Below, piece by piece: positions 1 through 7,358 of a DNA stretch of 64,000 bases. Made by a program: the position numbers and the translations under genes. The DNA is from DATLFA01 sp035525225 (GTDB taxonomy: Bacteria; Actinomycetota; Acidimicrobiia; Acidimicrobiales; WLNW01). Location: contig DATLFA010000052.1 of the NCBI GenBank assembly GCA_035525225.1, positions 1 to 64,000 of the forward strand. The letters run 5' to 3'. Under the pieces are notes generated by a model. It saw only the letters and a list, made by a program, of their open reading frames with translations. It searched no databases and was not told where the DNA came from. Each line of letters opens with the position of its first letter. Positions within the stretch are counted from its first letter, which is position 1.

Positions 1-310
1 CGCCCGACTCACCGAGGAACTTGTCGAGGTGTTCGAACTCGGGCTCGATGGCGTCGCCGTAGATGTACACGCCCCGACCGCCGAAGCCCTGCCGGTTCTC
101 GCCGTAGACGATGGTGCCGTTTGCCAGCCGGGCCTTGAGGAGCCTCGACCGGGGCGTCAGGGCCACCCGTACTTGGCGGGCCAGGATCTTGGCGTCGGTC
201 TTGGGCAGCCCCGGTGTGCGCGAGCGCGACAGGCGGGTGATCGCTCCGGTGAGCGACCGCTTCAGTGACGACTGGGGGGAGGCAAGACTGCGTTCTGCTC
301 CCGCCCGCAT
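1..310 (-). CDS. FkbM family methyltransferase (3' end beyond window)
   Basis: This is the N-terminal 103 residues of a SAM-dependent methyltransferase read off the left edge, starting at an ATG at 310. It is recognised by alignment with the complete gene at 43123-43968. Both share a basic N-terminal region, then KARLANGTIVYG (KAKLANGAVVYG in the other), a GFGGRGVYIYGD block, EPEFEHLD and a FLGESG segment, in the same order and spacing. The SAM-binding core would follow immediately and lies outside the window. FkbM enzymes O-methylate sugars or other hydroxyls. The next genes upstream on this strand (GMC oxidoreductase, aldo/keto reductase) fit a glycan-modification setting, which is inference. 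The region just before the ATG has no strong ribosome-binding site, so the start is less certain than the frame. Confidence 0.85.
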   Translation of the reverse strand, partial: MRAGAERSLASPQSSLKRSLTGAITRLSRSRTPGLPKTDAKILARQVRVALTPRSRLLKARLANGTIVYGENRQGFGGRGVYIYGDAIEPEFEHLDKFLGESG

Positions 311-391
311 AGGGCGGTCGTCGGTGTGGATTGGTCGCCAGCGTACGGCGACAGTCGCCGCCGCGCTTTTCGCGACGCGAGCGAAACGGCG

Positions 392-2098
392 TCATGGTCG
401 TTCTCTTCTCGGGGTCTCGGGATTCGGCGCGGCCTGGCGGAGGTGCTCGGCGAGGCGGATGGCCAGCGCGACCAATAACAGCGTTGGATTGGCGTGACTG
501 CTCGTCGCGAACACCGATGATCCCGCGACGTAGACGTTGTCGACACTGTGGACCTTGCAGTTCGCATCGACTACACCTCGGCGCGGGTCATCCGACATGC
601 GTGTGGTACCGAGGTGGTGCGCATTGCTGTTGAACGACGCAATCCCTGCGCGCACCTCCGCCTCCAATTCCTCCTCGCGATAGATCAGCCTGCCGGCGCC
701 CAACTCCACGAATCTTCGGCCAACCGCACGGTGAAGGGCGAGAACGGTGTCGATGTCACGTTGGCCGAACCGCACGCGCGCGTCGAGGCGGGGCATCGCG
801 AACGCGTCTCGATCGGCGTGCAGCACGAGTCTGCTCTCGCGGTCGGGCAGGTGTTCGGTCTGGTAGTACAAGTAGTGCCTACGGCTGGACTTGGGCGCGA
901 GCACCATCGGGAGGCGGCGGTCACCGAGAAATCGAGCTCTGATCAGTCGCAGTGCCGTAGGCGTGAATCTCGGCGCTCCGACGATCAGCGTTCGCCAGTG
1001 CCGCCGCAGTGAGGCCTTGTCGCGTCGTATCTCGCGACAGGCGCCGATCAGGCCATACCGATTGAACACTCGTATGTAGTACCGGCCTAGGTAGGTGGCC
1101 GAGAACAAGGGATCTTGATGGATCGCATGGTCGCCGTCAGAAGGTGGACGAGAGAAGTATGCGATCGCGTTTCCAACCCTCCGCTCAGCCTGCGCCGCCT
1201 CACTGAGCCAGAATCGGCGCCGGTAGTAGACGCCCTCGGGGTCGCGCTCGAAGTCGTATCGAAAGTGTTCGGAGTCTATTTCGATCTCTGCGTACGCGTG
1301 CGTGCCGAAAAGGTGCGACATGTAGTAGCGGCCGACGTTGTCGTGCTCATTGCCGACGCCCGCGTGGTTCTTGGCGTTCGACACGAGCAAGAGTCGTGCG
1401 TTCTCGAGGCCGCCGCACGCCACGACGTAGCGGTGGCACCGCACCGTAAATTCGCGTCCGGGGGCTGACGCCGCCCGTATCGCGGCGATTGCGCTGCCGT
1501 CATCGGTGGTGGTGAGTTCGAGCGCATGAGCGTTGAGAAGAACGCTGACGTTCGTGGCTGCTGCCAACGCGGGTCGGTATTTCGCCGAGAATTTGGTCGG
1601 GGGACTCCATCGTTCGAGCCGGGTCGAGGTCAGGATCTCGTCGTCGAAGCCAGTGATCATCTCGGGTGGCGCGCCGTCGAGATCGCGCGCGTCATATGTG
1701 CACGCTCCGGCCTCGCAGAGTTGGTTGGCGCGGTCGAGATAGGGGGCGATCGTTTGGATTCCGATCGGCCAGCCGGACTCGTAGAGCCACGGTCGCTCGG
1801 CGAAATCAACCGCATCGTACGGTACGCATCGGCCTCCCCAGGCGGTCGTCGTGCCACCGAAGACGCGTCTGCGATTCTCTTCCAGGGGCTCGTGACTATC
1901 CGTAGGCGTCGCGTGGCCGCGGTAGAGGTCACGATCGGCGGACGTCTCCTTCTCGGCGCCTCCAGTGAGCAGGATCACCTTCAGGTCGCTCGGGATCAGC
2001 TCGAGCGCCAGCGTGATGCCAGCGGCTCCACCTCCGATGATGCACACATCGCCTTCGAGGAGCGCGGACACGGGCAGTTGGGTCGCGTCTTCGATCAC
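392..2098 (-). CDS. GMC family FAD-dependent oxidoreductase
   Basis: A 568-residue flavoprotein of the glucose-methanol-choline oxidoreductase family, oxidising an alcohol, probably a sugar hydroxyl. The dinucleotide-binding motif GGGAAG sits at residues 22-27. FGGTTTAWGGRC follows near residue 80 (the flavin-contacting segment). The C-terminal half carries HHLGTTRM (494-501) and then SSHANPT, with H535 and N537 as the usual His/Asn active-site pair. The length is normal for bacterial members and there is no signal peptide, so it is probably cytoplasmic. The start ATG overlaps the stop of the aldo/keto reductase (ATGA), so the pair is translationally coupled. The substrate is not evident. The FkbM gene downstream suggests surface polysaccharide or glycolipid metabolism. 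Confidence 0.9.
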   Translation of the reverse strand: MIEDATQLPVSALLEGDVCIIGGGAAGITLALELIPSDLKVILLTGGAEKETSADRDLYRGHATPTDSHEPLEENRRRVFGGTTTAWGGRCVPYDAVDFAERPWLYESGWPIGIQTIAPYLDRANQLCEAGACTYDARDLDGAPPEMITGFDDEILTSTRLERWSPPTKFSAKYRPALAAATNVSVLLNAHALELTTTDDGSAIAAIRAASAPGREFTVRCHRYVVACGGLENARLLLVSNAKNHAGVGNEHDNVGRYYMSHLFGTHAYAEIEIDSEHFRYDFERDPEGVYYRRRFWLSEAAQAERRVGNAIAYFSRPPSDGDHAIHQDPLFSATYLGRYYIRVFNRYGLIGACREIRRDKASLRRHWRTLIVGAPRFTPTALRLIRARFLGDRRLPMVLAPKSSRRHYLYYQTEHLPDRESRLVLHADRDAFAMPRLDARVRFGQRDIDTVLALHRAVGRRFVELGAGRLIYREEELEAEVRAGIASFNSNAHHLGTTRMSDDPRRGVVDANCKVHSVDNVYVAGSSVFATSSHANPTLLLVALAIRLAEHLRQAAPNPETPRRERP

Positions 2099-2973
2099 CA
2101 GTCACCGTCTTCTGGGGCGACGTCGGTGTCGAAGGCACGCGCATTGGCTGCGAGATGAAACGGATCGTTCGTGCCGATGAGTACCGATGCAACCGCAGGC
2201 TGGGCTGCGGCGAACCGCAAGAGCACCGCCGATCGAGCGATCCCGCGCTCCGCGGCGACCATGTCGACGCGGGCAAGGGGAGCGTGGCTGCTGTCGAGCC
2301 CACTGGCGAGGACTTGGTTTGCGATAACACCGATGTTCGCGAGTCGGAGTTGAGGGCAATGCTCGCGGTGCGCTCGCGCGGTGACCGGGTTGACCATCGC
2401 TTGCACGATCGAACAGCCCTGCGTCGATGCCGCTGCCGAATAGAGCGCGCTGTCGTCGACCGAGAAGCCGAAGGAGCGTATCTTCCCCGCGGCCACAGCC
2501 TCTCGCAGAATACCTGCCAGTTCGTCGTCGCGGCTCGCTTCGGCCGTGACCGAGTGCAGGAGGTAGATGTCGATGGCGTCGAGTTGCAGCCGGCGGAGGC
2601 TCGCCTCGATCGCTCCGTTGATGTAGTCCGGGCGGAAGTTCTGCCTTCGACCGTTCAACCGGCGAGCCTTCTTGGCGAACTGGTTGAGGGCGCGCATCGG
2701 TCCGGGCAGATCGGCGTGTAGCAAACCGCCTTTCGTCATGACGACGAAGCGACTCTTTCGATGCTTGAGTAGTTCACCCAGCAGTCGTTCGCAATCAGTG
2801 GAACCGTAGGTGTCGGCGGTGTCAATGAGGTTGATACCGGAGTCGGCAGCGGTATCGAGCAGGCGACCTGCGTCCGCTCGACTGGTTCGGGACCCGAGCG
2901 AAGCGAGCCGCGCGGTCCCGAGGCCCAACATCGATACGTCGAACTGACCGAGACGTCGGCGCTGCATGCACAT
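2095..2973 (-). CDS. aldo/keto reductase
   Basis: A 292-residue NADPH-dependent aldo/keto reductase of the bacterial short type. The catalytic tetrad is readable: D51 and Y56 in the LIDTADTYGS block, K81 in VMTKGG, and H140 in YLLHSV. The C-terminal VLIGTND segment corresponds to the cofactor-binding region. The frame is open far upstream, but the longer reading is arginine-rich and unlike the family, so the start is placed at the ATG at 2973 (a second ATG at 2967 is equally possible). It is coupled to the GMC oxidoreductase by a 4-base overlap. The two may interconvert a carbonyl and a hydroxyl on the same sugar-like substrate; this is inference. Confidence 0.88.
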   Translation of the reverse strand: MCMQRRRLGQFDVSMLGLGTARLASLGSRTSRADAGRLLDTAADSGINLIDTADTYGSTDCERLLGELLKHRKSRFVVMTKGGLLHADLPGPMRALNQFAKKARRLNGRRQNFRPDYINGAIEASLRRLQLDAIDIYLLHSVTAEASRDDELAGILREAVAAGKIRSFGFSVDDSALYSAAASTQGCSIVQAMVNPVTARAHREHCPQLRLANIGVIANQVLASGLDSSHAPLARVDMVAAERGIARSAVLLRFAAAQPAVASVLIGTNDPFHLAANARAFDTDVAPEDGDW

Positions 2974-3314
2974 GAGCGTACGAGAACCGTCGCTACGGCA
3001 CAACGAGCCGGCGGCCCGTTCGCGCTCGTGCGCTGAAGGCTGCAGCGGCGCGTGGGTCCATCGACCAAAGCGAGTCGTTCGGTCGGCACGATCATCTCGA
3101 CTACACCGTTGCCGCTGTCGTCGTGGCCGCGGCGCCGTCCGCTCGCGATGCGAGATGCCTGAGCGTATGCCAGTGGACAGCGACCAGTAGACCTCGGTCA
3201 CGATTGTGAAATGGCAGAGCCCCGCCACGACACCCGAGTGATGGTGGCTGCGCCCACCGTCATCGCCACCCCGCTGAGCTCCCCGACGATCTGCAGGTGC
3301 TATGGCGCCGGACA
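2974..3314. other. gene-free stretch with one coding-like scrap
   Basis: No intact gene is present. On the minus strand about 3195-3290 there is a short reading with strong G/C third-position bias (it includes LQIVGELSGVAMTVG and TRVSWRGSAIS before a stop), which looks like the tail of a lost protein. I cannot assign a family. The rest has no coding pattern on either strand and includes the upstream region of the aldo/keto reductase, where I see no clear promoter. Confidence 0.45.
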
Positions 3315-3510
3315 TCAGCGTGTGTGCGAGTTGATCTGTTGTTGTGGCTGACGAAGAGGGACGCGACGACCGTTGTTTCTTTGCCCGTCAGGTGTGGTTT
3401 TGGTGTCGATCTTGCGGGTGGGGTTTGCGAGGAGCCGGAATGCGAGCGCTGTCCGATATTGATCGTGTCGAGGAGCGGCGTGATGTCGCGCGTGTTGGGT
3501 GGGTCGTCGC
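3315..3510 (-). pseudogene. cas6e: cas6e (Cse3/CasE) remnant, middle part, inverted
   Basis: The minus strand encodes two adjoining frames that read as the middle of the type I-E CRISPR endoribonuclease Cas6e. The first is TRDITPLLDTINIGQR. After a single-base frameshift comes AFRLLANPTRKI, then NNGRRVPL and QQQIN, before a stop at 3315-3317. From memory, the E. coli protein has FRLRANP, then KRCRVPL, then EQIAWL at the same spacing, so the homology is specific. The matching C-terminal part of the protein lies immediately to the right but on the opposite strand (next entry), so an internal segment of the gene has been inverted. The N-terminal approximately 80 residues were not found. Cas6e processes CRISPR precursor RNA within Cascade; this copy cannot be functional. 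Confidence 0.78.
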
Positions 3511-3760
3511 AAAGCCGCCGACTCCGGCTTTGCGTTACCACCGAATGGCATCCGCATCGCCGACGTCATCGCCGCGCCACAACCACCGGGCCGAGGACGG
3601 CGCGGCACCAGCACCAACGCGATCGAAACGGTCCGATTCGACGGCATTCTCGTGGTCGATGAGGTTGTCCGATTTCGACACGCGCTCGTACACGACGTCG
3701 CCCCCGCGAAGGCGTACGGATGCGGACTCGTCAGCCTGGCTCCTGCACGAGCCGACGCGG
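3499..3760 (+). pseudogene. cas6e: cas6e (Cse3/CasE) remnant, C-terminal part
   Basis: The plus strand encodes GRRKAADSGF, then VRFDGILVVDE, then the glycine-rich C-terminal signature VAPAKAYGCGLVSLAPA. In E. coli CasE the corresponding end is FEGVLTIND followed by GIGPAKSMGCGLLSLAP, so this is the last approximately 85 residues of Cas6e. Codon third positions are G/C-rich throughout the segment. It joins logically onto the QQQIN end of the minus-strand fragment at 3315-3510 if that fragment is flipped back. Type I-E operons normally run cas7, cas5, cas6e, cas1, cas2; only a possible cas1 start follows here. No repeat-spacer array was seen in the window. Confidence 0.8.
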
Positions 3761-3776
3761 CCACTGACAGCGCGGC

Positions 3777-3941
3777 ATCGACCCGCACGACCTCCCCAGG
3801 TTCTCCGACGGGGCTCTCCTGGCTTGTACCTTCCTCGACGTGGGCCAGCGGGATGTTGGCCTCGAAGACTTCTTCCGCGACGACCACTCGAAGCGCGGGG
3901 TCGAGTTCGGCCGCGCAGCACGACAGCATCGTCTGGGATAA
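3777..3941 (+). pseudogene. possible cas1 5'-end remnant (type I-E)
   Basis: A 54-codon open stretch with about 85-90% G/C third positions reads IDPHDLPRFSDG followed by TFLDVGQRDVGLEDF. It sits directly after the cas6e C-terminus on the same strand, where cas1 is expected. The FL..GQ.DV....F spacing resembles the start of E. coli Cas1 (IFLQYGQIDVIDGAF). There is no start codon after the preceding in-frame stop, and a TAA closes the frame at 3939-3941. No further Cas1 blocks could be recognised to 4073. The similarity is short, so this rests mostly on position. The minus-strand reading of the same bases is also open and cannot be fully excluded. Confidence 0.35.
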
Positions 3942-4073
3942 GGCCAATGCCGTGGTGGTGCAGGGGAAGGCGTATCGTGCCGGCGCCAACGCCGTTCACG
4001 GTCACTCTGCGGGTGCTGGGCGTGTCACAAAGGGCGTGCTCGGTCGTGCTGGTTGTAAGGCTGTGCAGTTGAG

Positions 4074-4523
4074 TCACTTGTGCGCTTGCGCGACCAGCGT
4101 GTCGAAGTCACCGCGAAGTGCTTTGAGGGCGTACTTCTCGGCGTCGATCTCTTGGCGGGTGCGCACACCGAGGCGCCGCAGCGGTACTACGGGGGGGCAC
4201 CAGCCGTGAATGGCGTTGGAGAAGGAATCCTGTTACTGCGACAGGTAAGATCAGGAACTTCCGACTCTGAACATCCCGAGCAATACACCGGTCAGTGCGA
4301 GAGCGGATGCGTTGATCTCGAGGATGCGTTCGATGTCCGATTCCTGTTCGAGCTCGTTGCTGCTCTCGGTGAGTTCTGACGGTGAAGCATCAATGAACCC
4401 GGCAACACGTTTCTGCATCGCGTGGTCGAGCTTCGACACGCGTTCCGCATCCGTATGCTCGCGCACACAATCACCGCCGACGGTCTCTTGTGCCCGCACG
4501 GCGGATGACGACGTGGCTTTCAT
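4074..4523 (-). pseudogene. YgaP-like transmembrane protein (DUF2892) with two frameshifts
   Basis: Read from 4523 leftwards the gene passes through three frames. The first gives a hydrophilic N-terminus, then SDIERILEINASALALTGVLLG (a first membrane helix). After one frameshift (near 4251-4255) comes KFLILPVAVTGFLLQ, a second helix. After another (near 4222) comes NAIHGWCPP, then LRRLGVRTRQEIDAEKYALK and a stop at 4074-4076. The GWCPP plus LRRLGVRT ending is typical of the YgaP-like inner-membrane family. Each join needs a change of one or two bases, so the protein is broken twice and probably inactive. It may have stood with the adjacent rhodanese or channel genes seen in other genomes; nothing here shows that. 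Confidence 0.7.
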
Positions 4524-4599
4524 GCGACCGCCATATGGCGCTCAGCGTATGGTGACCGCTGGTACCCAACGGCAGCGCAGAGAAACGTGGGGTCGATGC

Positions 4600-4861
4600 T
4601 GGACGTAGGCCCGTGCCTTGGCGCAAGGCGAGCGTGTAACGCACGGTGTCTGGCGAGCGCGAGCTCGACGACGTAGTCTGATGATGAACGCGACCAAGAC
4701 TACGACGTTCACGTTGTCGAGGAAGACACGATCCGAATGCGTCACATCGTTGCGGCCGAACTCGAGCAGCAACAGTGGCAGGCTGCCGATTGCAAGGACG
4801 AGGAGTGGTGCGTCGGTTGCTGTCGCCAGCGGGCCACGCGGGGCGTGATGTAGTCGGGCAT
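4600..4861 (-). pseudogene. voltage-gated ion channel (Ion_trans) N-terminal remnant
   Basis: From an ATG at 4861 the minus strand reads MPDYITPRVARW. After a frameshift it gives TDAPLLVLAIGSLPLLLLEF and SDRVFLDNVNVVVLVAF, two hydrophobic helices. After a second frameshift comes DYVVELALARHR. The order (helix, short polar loop, helix ending in DYVxxLxLAxxR) matches S1-S2 and the S2-S3 loop of bacterial six-helix potassium-type channels. The voltage-sensor S4, pore and C-terminus are absent; the sequence to the left becomes non-coding and then the YgaP-like pseudogene. The identity as a membrane protein is firm; the channel family is my judgement from the loop motif. Confidence 0.5.
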
Positions 4862-4938
4862 AGCTGCAAATCGTTCCAGGTATGGTCTTATGCCCCGCTG
4901 ATCAATCGCTCGGGGAGTCATACGCTGGGGAAGTGAGC

Positions 4939-5055
4939 ATGAACCATCGCGTAAACGAAGTGTGGATGGGCCAGCAGATCGAGACCCTCGCAGACCTGAT
5001 CTTGCCAAACCGAAGGCGATCTGCGTCGGTTTGCCTCACGTCTCAGCGACGAGGC
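4939..5055 (+). pseudogene. uracil-DNA glycosylase-like N-terminal remnant
   Basis: An ATG at 4939 preceded by GGGGAAG opens MNHRVNEVWMGQQIETLADL. A frameshift then leads into AKPKAICVGLPHVSA. The layout 'EVWMG...TLADL...(K/R)A(I/V)CVG' resembles the start of the Mug-type mismatch uracil-DNA glycosylases, whose next segment would be the catalytic N-P-S/A motif. That motif and everything after it are missing. The fragment runs towards the convergent methyltransferase gene at 5083. Confidence 0.42.
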
Positions 5056-5082
5056 TCCGGTTGTCATCTTGCTGCGTTGCCG

Positions 5083-5976
5083 TCAGGGACGGCGATATAC
5101 GAGAGTGAGTATGGTGCAGGCAAGGTCCTCGTCCGAGAAGCTTCGAAACCGCCGGCTGACTTTGCTGGTGTCCACATCCGTTGATACGACGATTTTTTCT
5201 AGGAGTTCGAATCCTGCGTCCTGGAACGCGTGGATCCATTCGGACATCTGTATTCGGTTGTGGTATTGAACGTCGTTCTCGAAGAACCATGACCATGTAC
5301 GTTCGGAGTACTTGATGTACTGCTTTTGCGATGCGTGTGGATCGTAGTGCGCCAGATGGTCGTCGATGCCGAGGTGATGGATGGTGATGCGTCCGGGCTT
5401 TATAATGCGAAACATGTTCTGTAGAAGTTCAGGCACGTGCTCGCGATAAACGTGCTCTAGCACGTGCATACTGAAGACTGAGGCCAACGACGCAGTGTCG
5501 AAGCTCTCTAGGGACCCGTCGGGAACAATCACGTAGTCGAGGTCGAGGACACGATATGCCTCGTCGAAGGTGTTGACCGCTGTAACTCGGTCCAGCATTT
5601 CTAGAGTCTCAACCGGGTATGTGCCATGGAGCCATTGTTGTCTTAGTCGAGTGAAGCTCGTCTTGAACGATTCGAACAGCCGGTTGTCCCAGACGTCGAG
5701 AGTGGTCACGCGAATCGGGTTGAAAAGCCGTAGGTAGACCGCATACCAATGTATCCATCCGGTGCCGATTTCGAGCACGTGTTCGCCCGGACGTAAGTCA
5801 TCATGCTTTCGATAGAGTTCCACGAGCAGGTCACCGCGTTCTTTGTAGCTGTCGAGGCTGTCGTGCTCGCGGATCTTCGGGCCTAGCTGATTCCCGATCC
5901 AGCGGTAGGTTCGTTTAGCGGAGCGACTGGACGAGAACGCTTTCAGAGCGACAGCGGCGAGGCCGTACCTAATCAT
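5083..5976 (-). CDS. class I SAM-dependent methyltransferase
   Basis: A 297-residue methyltransferase. The SAM-binding motif I reads VLEIGTGW (residues 67-74). An acidic motif II follows about 20 residues later (TTLDVWDN), and SVFSMHVLEHVY corresponds to motif IV of the Methyltransf_11/23 group. The C-terminal part has the HHLG and LTLVYRRP strands typical of the fold. The frame is open further upstream, but the ATG at 5976 has GGGGG eight bases before it and gives a normal N-terminus; an ATG at 6003 is the alternative. The base composition is somewhat less G/C-rich than the housekeeping genes, as in much of 3-7 kb, consistent with acquired DNA. With the FkbM and GMC genes it suggests glycan decoration. 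Confidence 0.82.
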   Translation of the reverse strand: MIRYGLAAVALKAFSSSRSAKRTYRWIGNQLGPKIREHDSLDSYKERGDLLVELYRKHDDLRPGEHVLEIGTGWIHWYAVYLRLFNPIRVTTLDVWDNRLFESFKTSFTRLRQQWLHGTYPVETLEMLDRVTAVNTFDEAYRVLDLDYVIVPDGSLESFDTASLASVFSMHVLEHVYREHVPELLQNMFRIIKPGRITIHHLGIDDHLAHYDPHASQKQYIKYSERTWSWFFENDVQYHNRIQMSEWIHAFQDAGFELLEKIVVSTDVDTSKVSRRFRSFSDEDLACTILTLVYRRP

Positions 5977-6249
5977 GTGAAACCCCCGAAACCGTGTAGT
6001 CATCGCGGTGACCGGGGATTCACCGCAGTGGCAGTGCGATGATGGCAATTGGCAAAGACCGACACTCAATAGTTCAACGAGATTGCGTCCGACGAACTCT
6101 ATCACACCGCACGTCGGCGACATAGTCCACAAGCCGTCCGGACCGCGATGGCTTGCATGCGATACAGCCCAACTCGTGAGCCGCTTTACGAGGCACACGC
6201 GCCACGGGATCGTCGAGCAGCAGCACGATCGCGTCAACTGCCCGCTCCA

Positions 6250-6473
6250 ATGATCGAGCGTCCTAGTGCACCACCAACGGATCTGAGGGTGCGGGTGCTC
6301 ATCGAGCACCATCGCCACGGCATCACGCCGGAACTATGGCGAGAACTCGAAGGACGACCGCCTCTCGACTTCCTCTTCATTAACTGGACTCCTCCTATAC
6401 AAGGTGTCCGCCCAACGGGAGGATGCTCATTGCGCCGCTAGTGCATCCGACTTGGTCTGGACATCCCCTCTGA
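6250..6473 (+). pseudogene. class I methyltransferase (Methyltransf_24-like) remnant
   Basis: The plus strand reads LRVRVLIEHH, then ELEGRPPLDFLFIN, then QGVRPTG. A neighbouring frame continues GRMLIAPLVHPTWSGHP to a stop at 6471-6473. The pattern PLDFLFID-gDH-x-YEGVRADW-x-x-FAPLVRPGG is the SAM-acid-loop to beta-5 region of the Methyltransf_24/cephalosporin-hydroxylase-like family. Here the catalytic-side residues are replaced (INWTPP where IDGDH is expected) and the frame is broken. Only about 70 residues of a roughly 200-residue enzyme are recognisable. Confidence 0.5.
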
Positions 6474-6885
6474 TTGTGGAGGCATCGTGAAAGCTGAGAT
6501 GCCATATCAGAGAAACGTCGAAAGTTCGATCAGGACTTCAAGGAAGGTGCCGTCGATATCGCGTTGTGCGGACACCGGGCACATAGCGGGCGTCCAGGCG
6601 CTTCAGCAACGATTCCTTCTTGGCGGAGCCGCGCAGGCGTCGAGCTTGCAGCTAAACGTGTAGCGCCAAGAGAACGGAACTCTCCGTCGAGTGTTGTTGG
6701 CACACTGGCCAATTTGCTGCATGTTCTCGACGAGTTGGCCGAGTTCTCGCGCGACTCATTGGAGCCACACCGCTCGAGGCGCGCTCGAGGTAGATAATGA
6801 TGTCCCGGCTGCTGTCCGACGGCTCGTGCCAACGGTCACTGAGACGCTGACCTGGGATAATCCCGCGCTTTGGCGACGATTTGGG
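6474..6885. other. degenerate stretch without a recognisable gene
   Basis: Short open frames exist on both strands (for example a plus-strand reading with LANLLHVLDELAEFSRD near 6710-6760), but none keeps a coding third-position pattern for more than about 30 codons and none resembles a family I know. The base composition is less G/C-rich than the operon that follows. It probably continues the decayed segment seen to the left. Confidence 0.4.
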
Positions 6886-6900
6886 TTGACAGATTGTCAA
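6886..6900 (+). promoter_or_regulatory. palindromic operator with -35-like box before the purine operon
   Basis: TTGACA-GAT-TGTCAA is a perfect 6-base inverted repeat whose left arm is also a consensus -35 hexamer. It lies 31 bases before the ATG of the HTH regulator that opens the xanthine dehydrogenase operon. A dyad overlapping the -35 box is the usual place for a repressor site, so self-regulation by the downstream HTH protein is a reasonable inference. A clear -10 box at the expected spacing is not obvious. Confidence 0.5.
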
Positions 6901-6931
6901 GCATCCTCGGAATCGCGATTACAGTACCGCC

Positions 6932-7339
6932 ATGCCCACCGCAGGCCGACCCGTGCACCGAAGGGATGCGGTCGAGTACCTGGCGTCTCTGCGCTCGGTC
7001 GCGGTCGAGATCGGCGCCACCATCGTCGCGCCCAAACAGATGCGACCGACTGACATCGAGTTGCAGTGGCAGGGTGAGCTCGTGGGTGGCCTGCGCATGC
7101 CCGATCTGCGTACCGCCTTGCCCCGTTTGATCCGACAGGTCGAGCGCGAGCTCGGCGGACGCCTGCGAGATCTGTCGCGTGAAGAAAAGCAACGCGCAAT
7201 TCATCGTCTCGACGAGCGCGGAGCGTTTGCTTTGCGCAAGTCTGTCGAAGACATTGCCGACGCGATGGGTGTCAGCCGCATGACCGTGTACACGTATCTC
7301 GAGACGAGGCAACGCAACTCGGACGAGATGGCGCGATGA
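6932..7339 (+). CDS. HTH transcriptional regulator (YheO/DauR-like C-terminal domain)
   Basis: A 135-residue protein. The N-terminal half has no recognisable catalytic or ligand-binding motif. The C-terminal approximately 60 residues (RELxxLSREEKQRAIHRLDE, then SVEDIADAMGVSRMTVYTYL) form a helix-turn-helix of the HTH_22 type found at the end of YheO/DauR regulators. It lacks the long PAS-like N-terminal domain of those proteins, so it is a short form. It opens the purine operon, ending 19 bases before the FAD subunit, and a TTGACA-TGTCAA palindrome sits in its own upstream region. It probably controls the operon in response to a purine. Confidence 0.72.
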   Translation: MPTAGRPVHRRDAVEYLASLRSVAVEIGATIVAPKQMRPTDIELQWQGELVGGLRMPDLRTALPRLIRQVERELGGRLRDLSREEKQRAIHRLDERGAFALRKSVEDIADAMGVSRMTVYTYLETRQRNSDEMAR

Positions 7340-7358
7340 ACACGACGACAGGTGTGCG

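Noticed and set aside
2880..2925. GAGCGAAGCGAGC palindromic stretch inside the aldo/keto reductase
   Set aside because: It resembles the GGCCCGAGCGG repeat only in composition; the core differs and it is a normal part of the coding sequence.
3315..3989. A long minus-strand frame of 224 codons as a single gene
   Set aside because: Only its last third matches a protein (Cas6e). The first part lies opposite the cas6e C-terminus and the cas1-like scrap and has no family likeness.
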